A stretch of DNA of 64,000 nucleotides, from positions 76,882,512-76,946,511 of the forward strand of contig CM019215.1 in NCBI GenBank assembly GCA_009741485.1, given 5' to 3'. The notes beneath the pieces were generated by a model. That model was not told where the DNA came from. It worked only from the letters and a program-made list of their open reading frames with translations, and searched no databases. The DNA comes from Malurus cyaneus samueli. Its lineage: Eukaryota > Chordata > Aves > Passeriformes > Maluridae. The translations under genes were made by a program, and so were the position numbers. This document shows positions 14,848-25,734 of this stretch, in pieces; positions within the stretch are counted from its first letter, which is position 1, and each line of letters begins with the position of its first letter.

Positions 14848-15365
14848 TGGAATCTGACTGAGCTGGGTCCATTTTCCCACAGCAGCTCTCCCAGTGCTGT
14901 GCTCTGCTCTGGTGGCAGCAGAGGTGTTGATAACACAGCAGAGCTCTGGGTTCTGCTGAGCAGCGCTGGCACAGCATCGGCGCTGCCTCTCAGCATTCCC
15001 CATCAAGGAACAAGGTCCTGGAAGGGGACATAACCCACAACAACCAGAGGGATATTCCATATTAAATTATGTCAGCCCAGATATAAAAGCTCAGCAAAGG
15101 AGGAGGAGGAAGCAGAAGTATTTGTTATTTACAATGGCTACATAGGCTGAAAGTGGCCTGAACATCGCTTGCTGACAGGAAGCAGACAATAAATTTTTTC
15201 TTTCTCTTTCCTTGTGCACATGCAAACTTTCACTTTTGCTTTAGCAAACTGTCTTGTCTAAACCTGTGAGTTGTTTTTTATCTTATTTTCTCCTCAGTCT
15301 CCATCTGGGGAGTAATAAAGTGGCTTGGTGGGCTCTTGGCACCCAGCCAAGATCAACTCATCACA
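14848..15365 (+). mobile_element. Solo LTR of an ERVL-like (class III) endogenous retrovirus, older copy
   Basis: The segment aligns by eye, block for block, with the LTR at 39268-39821. Shared blocks are the 5' AGCTGGG...TTTTC..CCACAG stretch, the GTTGATAA-ACAG block, GGGATATTCCA, and an ATATAAA-type TATA region (TATAAAA at 15082-15088). A candidate polyadenylation signal AATAAA lies at 15188-15193. The 3' end (CACCCAGCCAA..TCAAC..ATCACA) resembles the known termini of avian ERVL LTRs. The 5' edge is set by alignment to the other LTR, and the 3' edge by the last CA. No target-site duplication or internal gag/pol region is visible, so it is a solo LTR or an old remnant. The family assignment comes from remembered consensus features, not from a search. 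Confidence 0.7.
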
Positions 15366-17806
15366 AGTACTTATAAACTTCAATTTGCCCAAGAGTAAAA
15401 GCTCAAAAACTGTTGATGGCATCACAGAAGTAATCACATTCACACCTAATCTCAGTCAGAGCTGCTGCACTGTCCCACACTTGGCACTTCTTTGGTTTAA
15501 AGACTGAAGCAGGAACTGTTCTATCACTCAACATCCTAGTCACTGAATGACACTTCAACCTCAGATAAAGAGGACAGCAGAAATCAAGACTTAATAGTTC
15601 TAAGACTCTGGCTTCTTTAGATATTCCATGAAACTGCAAAGCATTCATGAGTGCTTACTGATCCTACCCCCTCAGTTAGGTCTTCTAACTCTATCAATCA
15701 GATCCAGTGTACTTCACAGCCATAGCCTAATCCAGCTCCTGATGAAGTAATAGAAAATAATTCTCCATACAAGTTTGACTCTTCTAAATAGTGTTGTATC
15801 TCCTCTGTAAAACAGTTTATCAGAGACTTCTGTTGCTGTGGGTTTTTGTAACTATGAGGCAATACACTGAGCGGACCCTAAAACTTCTTTCCATTGTACC
15901 ATGGCTGGTAAGCATGATATCCTTTCAGATGAAATGAAAGCTAGGTTATAGCTTTACCACAGCAGCTCTGCTTTCACAATATCTTCCATAAAACATAGTT
16001 TAATGCCTCAAAGAGGGATGAATAAGATTATCCAATTACAAACCTCTTGCCAGTGATTATCAAATAACATTCGGTTTCACTGAGTGCTTGAGAATTTTTA
16101 CAACTTTGGAATATCAAATTCCAACATACATGGGGTTATATTCTCATATAGAATTATAAACTGATACTTCAAATGATTACTTAGAATTAGTTTTCATTCC
16201 TGTGGCTGTGTTTTGCTTTAGTAACAGAGCTATAGAATTTTGCATAATAAAGAAAATAAATATTATGAATTTACTTTGTATTCCTAATTATTTTCAGAAT
16301 AAAAAATAAAGATTTTAAAATGTTTTAAAAATCATTAAAAACACCCTTAATATTAAAGTAACTCCAATGCCTCATTAAATATTTGGAAAACAAAACAGTA
16401 ATTTTGATTACTAATACTTTCTTTTTTTGACAGGAAACATTTCTCTATTTATTTGTATTATATTTTGCCTTCTACTCACAGCATTCATCTTGGCGTTATG
16501 GTGCTCTCTGCTTTTTCAAATGTTTGCCTTCAGGGGTATTGATGCTACTAAAGAGCATCTTTTTCAAAAATCTGCATTAAAAAAATCACTTCTGTTTCCT
16601 GACATGCTATTTAAAATATCACATTTACACTTTATGAAGTACACTTCAAAAATATATATCTGCATATCCCATGAAAACGAAATCCATTTGACCCAAGTTT
16701 TGTCTCTTTGCAAAAGAAGCCATTTCTATCTGAGGAAATTAGCACTAAAGAGGTATAAAGGAGATATTTTCCAGAACAAATACTCTTGCTTACTTTTACT
16801 GGGAATGGGGAAATATCTTATCAGAAACTTTAGAAGAATGACTCCCAAAATGGCTAGTTTGACTATGGACATCAGTAATATAAGATAATTTTTCTTCAAA
16901 ATTAAAAATTGAAAACAAGATGGGCAGGTAAGCCACACAAGACACATAGATACAGCCTCCAGCACTTGTATGATAAAATTTTAGATGGCACAAGACCTCT
17001 ATTTCCTTAATAATTTTTGCACGGGACATAAAGGCACAAAGTCAGAAGCAGAGAATCAAAGAGTGATACAACCCAAAATGTGCTTTAAAATTATAATAAA
17101 TGGTGTCTCTACCATTGCGTTTGTCCAAAGAAATCCTAGAGAACAGCTGGTAGAAAAAGAAATGTCTGATGAACCTAAACATTGCATTCAAAAGTTAGCG
17201 GTAGATCCGCTTGTGCTTTGGCTTGGAGAACCTGATAGAAACTATAGAGGTAGGGTGCAATCAGCCCCAGCTGTTCTTTACCAAATAACTGAGATTATAT
17301 CAAGTTAGATTTATTAAATCTCAGCTCTGTCACTAGGTATGTGAACAACATGAACTGTGTTCATATCTTGATGAACATATATAGAAATAGTTGTGAGACC
17401 TTCAACTCAAGAGAAAATTTACACATGGCATCTTTCTATTTTTACCTGAATTTAGGCATGCATCACCAAAAGGAGTGTACAACCACCGGGTAATGAGAAG
17501 TGAATGGTAATTCTGATTGCTCAGAACCCCCCTTCCAACCTCTGCACAAAACTGTAACAGCAACATTTAGAAAGACAGTTAAGTGTGTGAGTTTTCCATT
17601 TAAAATATTCATGCTCCTTGCTCACAAATAGGGCAAAAAAAATGTCATACAATTATTACAGAAAAAGTGAGTTGATTAAAAAAGAGTGACCTTTAGAAAA
17701 CATTTGCAAAAAAATGCCCATTGTTTGTTGGAAGATAATGCTTCAGGGAGTTTCAGGCAGAGTGAAAAAAAATAAAACCAACTAAACAAAGAAACAAACA
17801 GGCCCA
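15366..17806. other. Gene-free AT-rich DNA containing one candidate exon
   Basis: The sequence is AT-rich with no recognisable repeat. The one structured item is a 494-base interval at 16434-16927 bounded by good splice-site motifs, listed separately. A weak MIR-like stretch (about 17315-17360, resembling the conserved SINE core around TCTCAGCTCTGTCACTAG) may be present but is too short to annotate. Confidence 0.5.
16434..16927 (+). other. Candidate spliced exon (speculative, possibly noncoding)
   Basis: Just upstream lie a TACTAAT branch-point-like heptamer, a pyrimidine run and GACAG, which together make a strong acceptor ending at 16433. At the right end CAG|GTAAG is a strong donor, with GT at 16928-16929. 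One frame stays open from the acceptor to a TAA ending at 16888. Its first ATG is near 16520, which would give about 122 residues. The predicted peptide is rich in Phe, Leu, Ile and Lys with a hydrophobic start, as expected of AT-rich random sequence, and I recognise no domain. The stop before the donor argues against a coding internal exon, so a lncRNA exon or coincidence is more likely. Confidence 0.2.
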
Positions 17807-17833
17807 TATTATTTCAATCCGGTTGAAATAATA
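17807..17833. repeat. Short perfect inverted repeat (11-bp arms, 5-nt loop)
   Basis: TATTATTTCAA at 17807-17817 is followed by the loop TCCGG and then by TTGAAATAATA at 17823-17833, the exact reverse complement of the first arm. It lies 11 bases before the long A/C-only block that begins at 17842. It could form a small hairpin or be coincidental. Confidence 0.8.
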
Positions 17834-17841
17834 AGCTTTCT

Positions 17842-18178
17842 ACCAAAAAAAAAAAAAAAAAAAAAAAAAACCAAAAAAAACCCAAACAAAACAACCAACA
17901 ACAACAAAAAAAACAACAAACAACCAAACAAACAACAAACTTGGTTACTTTCTAATATTTTTGTGGGGGATTTTGTTTTTTTTTTTTGTTTTGTTTTTGT
18001 TTTTGTTTTCGGGTTTTTTTGTTTGTTTTTGTTTTTTGGGGGTTTTGTGGCTTTTGTTTGTTTGGGATATTATCTTTTTTTTGCTTGAGGGTTTTGGGGT
18101 TTTTTTGTTTGTTTTTTTGTTTTGTTTACTTTGGTTGGATTGGGTTTTGGCTTAGTTTTGTTTTTTTTTTTTTTTTTT
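17842..18178. repeat. Low-complexity block: A/C-only half followed by G/T-rich half
   Basis: From 17842 to 17940 the plus strand contains only A and C, starting with A26 (17845-17870) and continuing with AAC, AAAC and CCAAAC units. After a short AT-rich spacer, about 17957-18178 is nearly all T and G (TTTTG, GTTTGTTT, GGGTTTT units), ending in a long T run. The two halves are broadly complementary in composition, so the block behaves like a large imperfect inverted repeat. Phe/Leu/Cys/Gly-rich open frames in it are artefacts of composition. No transposon body flanks it. Confidence 0.9.
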
Positions 18179-21100
18179 AACTATTTAAAACTATCCAATT
18201 TCTTGTCCTGATGACTCTGTTCCATCCTGCCATACATATCTCCTCTACATCTAGCTTAAGATTACTCACTCTTGGCTGCTGGAACTCAAATACGTCCTTG
18301 ACAGATAAATTTTGGCTCTCAGGGTGAGGAAGAGTGACAGGTAATTGCTGTGTGCTGCATCTGATGGGTAATTCAGAGTGGGATTGAAGTCCATTGATGT
18401 ACCTGAAATAGTTGCTTACGCATTCTGTGCATTAACAAAGGACGTTTGCAAATAATAATAAAAAAGAGGACGATAGGAACGAGATGAAGAGACATGAGGA
18501 CAATTGCAGAAGAAAGTGATGGTGTCTGAAAATTTTATCAGATTTATATGTAGTGAGGATCAAAAAATGTAATAAAAATCTTTACACTGAATCACAAAAG
18601 CATCAGACACAACTGGTGCTCTTTAGAAAGCATTTTAATTAGCAAATTAATTTGAGTGCTTTCCTTATCAGCACTTACCTTTTCAACACCACCCCTCATG
18701 CTATGTATTTATTCTGACATAGAATTCTTCTGACGTAGAAGCCAAGTATATCTAACTTTCTCTCTATTTCTTTGAGACATTCTCCTTCAAGTACCAGTTC
18801 AGAGGTGGAAGGGCTAAAATACAAAAAGCTCTGGTTTATAGAAAACCTGAGTGTCACTATCTGGGAGGTCAGATTTAAAAACAAAGCAAAAAACAACAGG
18901 CTATTTCATTATGAAAATGTGAAATACAGCCCTACTGAGAGGTCTGCTTGCCAGTCAGGACCTTTACTGAAAGGGATAGGACCTGTTTTTTTTTTTTTTT
19001 ACTTTTCTTCTTATAATAGTGTAAATCAGGACTTCTGTAACATGTGTTTAGAGTTACCGGGAGATAGAGCTACATTGGGTATATTTATTTACACCCAAAA
19101 TTATTAATATTTATGCAATAAAGAATAATGGAATTAAAAATGCTTCTTGTGACAGGAAATGAAGGTTTTTCTTAAGATATATAGTTATATATTTTAAATT
19201 ATGCCAACCAAGTACCATGAATACTATTAATATTTTAGAGGGAAATGAAAATACACTTAACAAGCAAACATACAAGTTTCCTAAATGGAAAGGGAATGGT
19301 TTTTCATTTTGTTATACAATTATTACTCCACTTTGGTGAATGAAACATTACTTGAACTAGAAGAGCTTTTATAGAAAGCTTGTTGCTATAAATTTGAATG
19401 AACTCAGATTTGGCAGAATGACTTCATCATCAAATCCCTAGTAGAAGTATTGAGTAAAATTCTGCTCAGACTGTCCAAGACAATGAAAATCCAGTAAAGA
19501 AATACTAGTTTCTAGCTTTTCTTCATGCTACAATTATTCTTAGAAATCTGTAATTAAATTTTCCATTTAACAATATTGTATTTATTTGCAGAATTTTCTT
19601 AAATAGGAAAATAAACATGGAATGGAGCCTTTTTTTTTTTCCTTTTAGATTATGCATCAAACTAAATATAAAAGAGATATATGAAAGTGTGTAACACACA
19701 CACATAGTCAGGATGCCTGAGCATAAAATGCCAAAAGGCTCTTCTTAATAGATGCAACTGGTGGTCTTCATACTGGTTTTAAGAAAGTTGCTCAAACTAT
19801 AATCTCAACTGCATATACAGAAATAGAGAAATATAAACAAATGTGTGTCTATATGTATATATACACACACATACATAAATGGTCCAAGGGGACTGAAGAA
19901 CAAACATAAGGGAAAGGAAGGAAAATAAAGCAAGTCAGAATTTCAGCCTCCAGTTCAAACCAAGTCTTGTGGGCAGTGGTTGAACTGCATAAACAAACTA
20001 AAATTCTTGTGAAATGAACAAATGCCCACAGACAAGTGTTTAGCAAACATGTGTCTTCATTTACAGTCACACTTAGCACTTGCTGGCAGCCTTCAGGGAA
20101 CAGCAGCCAGGAGCCTGACGCTCATAGACTCCAGGTCAAATGACCCAGCTCAAAGAGCTGGATTATGGGATCAGTGCAAGAGTACATTGTTGATCAAGAG
20201 AGGTCAAAAGTCTTGTCTGTTTTCTGGAAAAGGAATGGGTTTACATACCTATTTACCTTTTTTGAGAAAAAAAAAAATCAAGTATTTCACTAACTAAGTC
20301 AGTTACTATGATATTTTTTAAGTGTACTTGCTGTGCTGGACAAAATATTAATGCATTCAGTGTGTAAATGCATGCATGAAAAGAATAATAAATCTGACCT
20401 AAACCTGGAAACAAAAATTACTCTTCCAAGTCATTTAACTGAGCATTTATCATCAGATCGGACAACTGTTTCAAATATACTGTACTCTGAAAGTTGACCG
20501 ACAACATAATTCTGGCCCCTAAATATACGACTTTTAAACTTACACAGTAGACAGCATTTTACTGTTAAATAGCTGCTTAGATATTAAATAGCTGCTTTCT
20601 TATTTTTAATCTCAGACCTCTACGTTTCTTATGAACATCTCCATAAAGGCTTGCATCTGAGCTATGGTTCCAGGTCTGGGACGTTCAGTACCAACAGCGC
20701 AGAGATGGACTGAGCATCCACAGACCCCAAATCATACTGTGGTGTAACACAAGACAGTAAACAAAGGTTACATTATACCCAAACAATATGGTCATTGCCT
20801 TAAAAAATATTGACAGCTGAGACATCTGCAGCAGAAAGATGATCCTCCAGCCCAGAACAGTCTGGTATACATCAACAAATCTGATTTTTACTGGAAGGCT
20901 CTTCACCCTAAGACCTGAAGTGATACAGCTGACAGAAACTGAACCACAGCTGCTCCTAAAGTAATCTGACCAAGTCTCATGATGTGAACTCTCTTAGTTC
21001 CCATCTGGTGCTGAGAAGAAGACAGTCTTTAGATGACCCATTGCAATATTAGCATTATAAAACCTCTGGTTTGGACTTCTGCTAGATACAATTTCCGGTA

Positions 21101-24100
21101 ACCAATATGTCAAGGTGGGTTTGTATTTAATTTTTATGTAGAATTTTTCTGCTTGGAAGTTTTTCACCCTCAATACACCAGACTTGAAGGTTCAACAAGA
21201 AAGCAGACTGAAGTTTTTTTCCTTCCCAAAAGGGAACTGCATCCTCAAAGCTTTGTTACAAATTAATTGCTTCAAGAAATATTCAGCAACATGTGTCAAA
21301 CCTCATGCCTTTAATGTAGAGGTGTAACTTTAATGAGCTACACCCTTACAAAACAACTGGACCTTTGTGAAAGATTCTGTTAATACAAAAGAACATAAGG
21401 TTTGAAAGTCATTCTTTAACATGATGCATCTATGACAACCGACAATAAAAAGAGAAACCAGGAAAAAGTGGTAGCAGACTACATTAGCCTCTGTATCAAC
21501 TTATTAGAGTTTGAGACATCATTCAGGAGGTGCAACTTTCACAGTGGCTTGAAAACAGCAACCCGTGAAAATATGCTCAAAGTTTAATCATTTAAAATCA
21601 TAATATATACATTGTAATCTCAGCTACTTTTTAACTGCAATGTATGCTTTTGCAAGAACAATGAGATCCTGAGGCAGGTGACTTCAACCTGGTAGTCTGT
21701 TTCCATGAACCAGTTACGAGCAGGTGATTTCCACAGTCTAGACACACAAACAGACTCCAGAGCTGGAAGAAAAACAACCTTTGTGCTGGCTACCTACAGT
21801 ACATGAGATACAGCCCCTGATACAAAGATGGTACAATCAAAAACAACTTAGAAAATAGAGAAGAAGGGGATAGAGATGGTAGAACATTAGAGCACACATG
21901 TCCCATTCATGTGAACACTGGAGTGTGAGCACTGGGGTTTTTCTGTTTCAACTAAAAAATGAAAAATTTACACAGATGAGCCAAGTGTGAAAAGTGATCT
22001 CACTGCAGCATCAAAGGGAGGAAGAGAACCATGGTGGATGAAGAAAAGGAATGGAAAGAACAAGGGACAATGCTAAGAAGAAAAGAAAGAAGAGAAACAC
22101 ATATCATTAGGAAGAAAATGAGCCTAACATGAAGAGGAAGGTGCTACCCAGAGGTGCCAGGATAAGTGCCTAGGAACCAGGTTATGAGAACAACAAACGA
22201 AAGAGAGATAACAAGAGTCTGGTGGGACACAATCCTCTTGTTAAGAAAGCTGATGTTAGTTCTTCAGCCCAAGGTTATAATACGGGGTTAAAAGCCCCCT
22301 TTTCGGGTAAAGCAATTTCCCTATATATCTTCAAGAAGGGAAACTGTGAAGCCTCATTAACCTGTGAAGTCTATTCTATCTCATTGTCACCCCACAGACT
22401 TAAGATAATATGTCATTTAATATACTAGATCTCTTTATTTTACTTATCTGGATTATGAACTATAGTCAGTAACAGTTGTTTCCCCTTTCACATGTCTCTA
22501 TCCCTGTTTTAGTGGGACTGTTCCTCACTGGTTTATGGTTGCTTTTATGTCAGTTTTCCTTTACCCATTTCCAAAGCCTATTTTAATGATTTTCCCTAAA
22601 AAGATCCTGAAACATTAAAGCATTAGTATCAAACACTAATTTTTCAATGGAGTTGGGCCAGATAGTAATCGTACTCATCTGTCAGTAATAAGAAGACGTA
22701 GCTTGAGGCAAAAAAAAATATCAACACCGACCTCATTCAAAGAACTTTAAATAGCTGAAATAAAGTTGAACTCTGCATACAGCTATATATTTAATACTAT
22801 TTGATACAACTTTAGAGGGAAAAAAAAAACCTTCAAGAGAGGGAACTAGGCTAAACTGCCTTCCTGTAAAATCTGTCTGCCTGTCTTTAAAAAGTCAGAA
22901 AAGCTTCAGTAAGTCAGACGCCCCAATTTATTTGTTTAATGAAGAATGTTATTTCCCGTATTTCTGAGGTCATTTTTAGGACCATAACTATGTATGAAGA
23001 AGCCCACAAACCACCAATGGAAAAGATCAGGAAATAATTATAGCATTATTATCTGTTTTTATCAAAACATGAGAAAAGCCAGCATTTCCCTGTGTTCAGG
23101 AAGCTGTCATGTCATAAAACCTCTGAGGCTGACACACCAGAAAGTAAGTGCTCTTCACTTACAAGCAGATAGAACATGTGATCTTGTAAAATAATAATAG
23201 AGATGTAAGTGTATTTGTAAGACTTGTTTAGAAACCCACAGACATGCTGCCATGAAAGAGTGATTTATTTATTTTTTACTTACAACAACAGCTTTGTGAA
23301 ACAAAAGCAGAACAAAGCCATCATGTCAAACAATGTTTGTAAGCACACCTTGTGAAAGCCTGGAAAGGAACTTCCTGCTATTTGTATGTAACCTGGACAT
23401 CTCCAACTGCAATTGTTTTACACTGTTGTTTATTTGGGGTTTTTTTTTTTTTTTTTTTAATTTTTTTTTTTTATTTATATTCTTTGGCAGGAATAAAGCA
23501 TTATATTTGATTTTTTTTTAATAATGAATATTGATGAATGAAAGAAAAATATATTGAAAAAAACGTTGATGCAGTTTAAAAAAAGAAAGTAAGACATACT
23601 ATAATAGATTCTCATAAGTTCATTGAAATATTTCTGCCCTGGTCAAGCCTTGTATCTCTGGATGGAAGAAGCATGAAATTTAGTAAATGTCACATAAAAT
23701 TAACATGGAAAACAAAAAAAAAACAAAGTGAGCCAATGCTACACAAAAAATGAGGATCAGTGCATGTAACTACTTCCAAACCCAGCTTCCTTTCCTAGAA
23801 AACAGTGGACATATTGAGTCACAATTATAAAAAATATGACTTTCAAAAATAATTTTCAAGAAGGTGAATATACAGATAGAGAGTCAATCTTCTTCAAACA
23901 TCCCCCCAAAACCCCAGGTGATTTTCCCCTATGCTAATCTTTTTGCAAGAAAGAGAACTTGGTATTTTTCACTGAAAAATCTAATGGAATAAGTAACCTG
24001 CAGATAACCAAGCTTTGCCTGAATAAATTTTTCCTTTTTTTAATTCTTTTCTTTTGGAAGCAAAAGGGGCAGGCGTTGAGGTGGTGAGGTGAAGAAGAGA

Positions 24101-25216
24101 AGTGGAGCAGGGCACAGGTTTGAGAAGTATATCTCCATATTGATTAGCTGAGTTTTTAATGCAGGATATAGTATTATGAATTATATTTCCAGCAATGAAT
24201 GACAACCAAGAGTAGAGATGTTTAATGACAATAAACAGCATTGGCTGAAAACAGGCAGTGCAATTAATTCACACTTTTGTAACTGCCTAGAAGTTATACA
24301 TCTAAACTATGAAGATTTGAAATCACTTAACTTTCCATTAGTTTTCTTTTATTGTGACAGAGTTTTAAACACAATACATTAACTTTTGTGGGCAACAGAG
24401 AGAACACTGACATGTTTAATGCAACTGATCTTAATTTTGTCCCTTACAGTAAAAAGTTTGGCCTCTTTACAAGCTCCTTAATTACATCCCCTGATAGTAC
24501 AGCTATTAAGCGTGGACATGCCTGAGACTGTCCAAGTCAGTTCACTTTAAGCATTTCAGGGTGGATACACCATAGGTACAAGGCTAGCTAACTTTAGGCT
24601 GTGTAAAAATCTCTGACATTTTCTTATTACTCATTTAATCTTTCAAGACAGCCTCCCTCATCTATTCTCTTTTTTCTCCTTACAGATAAAGATCATCAAG
24701 CATCAGTCTATTTCTTTTGATATGCCTCACTTTCTATCAGCTTATGAAAAAATACATCTTCTCTTTCTTCAGTCAAACACTACTCTCACCCCCTAGCAAC
24801 CAATTTCATTTTCTGGCCACTTATATTGAAACAGCACCCCTACTCCACCCCCCCCCCCCCCCCCCAACGCTGAGAAATGCTAATCCAGAAGCAACTATCC
24901 AAATCCTACCAGCCTGCAAGCGTAACATTCCTTCCACATGCCAGTCACAGTCCTCAGTCTGACGGTAGCCCGGAAAGCTGCACGCATATTCTTGACTCAC
25001 ATTTCAAGAATCCCTTACTGTCTCATTTAAATGCCATGGGACTTTGAAGCCCTACATCTATGAGCTCCTGCTGGTGAAGGAATGATGCTCTTCATTCACG
25101 ATTATGTTTTACCATAATGTACTTTGCTTCCAGCTGCTGTGCTTCCTCAAATACATGTACCAGGGAAAAGTGCACTTGCTTTTCCTCCTCCTGCTCATAC
25201 CCCGCAGCTTCTAAGA
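18179..25216. other. Gene-free AT-rich DNA
   Basis: No gene is recognisable. A TA/CA-rich microsatellite lies at about 19843-19878, a purine-rich patch lies at about 22010-22215, T runs lie at 23440-23458 and 23461-23472, and a run of 18 C lies at 24848-24865. The interval 20650-21100 is slightly richer in GC and could hide an old repeat, but I could not match it to a family. Confidence 0.5.
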
Positions 25217-25375
25217 TTTTTTTTTTTTTTTTTGCTTGTTTCTTTGCTTCTTTGTTTTTTGGTTTGGGGCTTTTTGGGGTTTTTTTGTTTTTTTTTTTTT
25301 TTTTTTTTTTTGCAAGCTTCAGAGAATCATCGGATCGGAGAAAAAAAAAAAAAAAAAACAAAAAACCAAAAACCT
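25217..25375. repeat. T-rich tract facing an A-rich tract across a short spacer
   Basis: T17 (25217-25233) and T24 (25288-25311), joined by T/G-rich sequence, are followed after about 29 bases by A18 (25341-25358) and A/C-rich sequence. The T and A halves are complementary, so this is a second imperfect homopolymer inverted repeat in the window. It abuts the CpG-rich segment on its right. Open frames of 114-173 codons crossing it on both strands owe their length to homopolymer codons and are rejected as genes. Confidence 0.85.
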
Positions 25376-25575
25376 GCAGCCATTCAAAAGATGCTGCTGC
25401 AAACTCGCCTCCCTCCGGAGAGGTGTTCCGGGCTGGGACACTCGGTCCTGCCCCCAGCCCGCTCCCCCGCGCAGCGCGGCTCCCTTGCTGCAGTGCAGGC
25501 TGCCACTTCACTCCGTTCCAACTTTCCATGCAGAAATTCGGCGCGACGCAGGCAGCCAAAGAAAGCAGCACTTAC

Positions 25576-25712
25576 CTTAATTGAAATCTTTTCTCTCGTA
25601 ATGCTGGAGCATCAGTCCAATCAACAGCGATCGGGGAGAATCTAAGTTTCAATCAACACCCTCGGGGTAGCCGCATGCTGCTCTGCCTTTTTTTCATTGA
25701 ACTCCTCACTGT
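25576..25712 (-). other. Candidate 5' untranslated exon on the minus strand
   Basis: Read on the minus strand, a (CT)n pyrimidine tract followed by CTAG gives an acceptor just before 25712, and the interval ends with AAG|GTAAGT, an excellent donor (GT pairs with 25574-25575). The 137-base interval has stop codons in all three frames and contains a 14-codon upstream-type ORF, so it can only be noncoding. It lies inside the CpG-rich segment. Alternatively there is no acceptor, and this is the 3' part of a first exon that starts further upstream (higher coordinates). The gene body would then lie toward the left edge of the window. Confidence 0.3.
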
Positions 25713-25714
25713 CT

Positions 25715-25734
25715 AGAGGAGAGAGAGAGAGAGA
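25715..25734. repeat. (GA)n microsatellite
   Basis: A run of about nine GA/AG dinucleotides with one extra G. On the minus strand it forms the pyrimidine tract of the candidate acceptor described for the untranslated exon. Confidence 0.9.

Noticed and set aside
17961..18180. Two hydrophobic 64-codon frames that look like membrane proteins
   Set aside because: They are Phe/Leu/Cys/Gly strings encoded by T/G-rich simple sequence.
25092..25645. Overlapping open frames of 114-173 codons on both strands
   Set aside because: Their length comes from poly(T)/poly(A) codons (Phe or Lys strings). No domain is visible and several frames are open at once.
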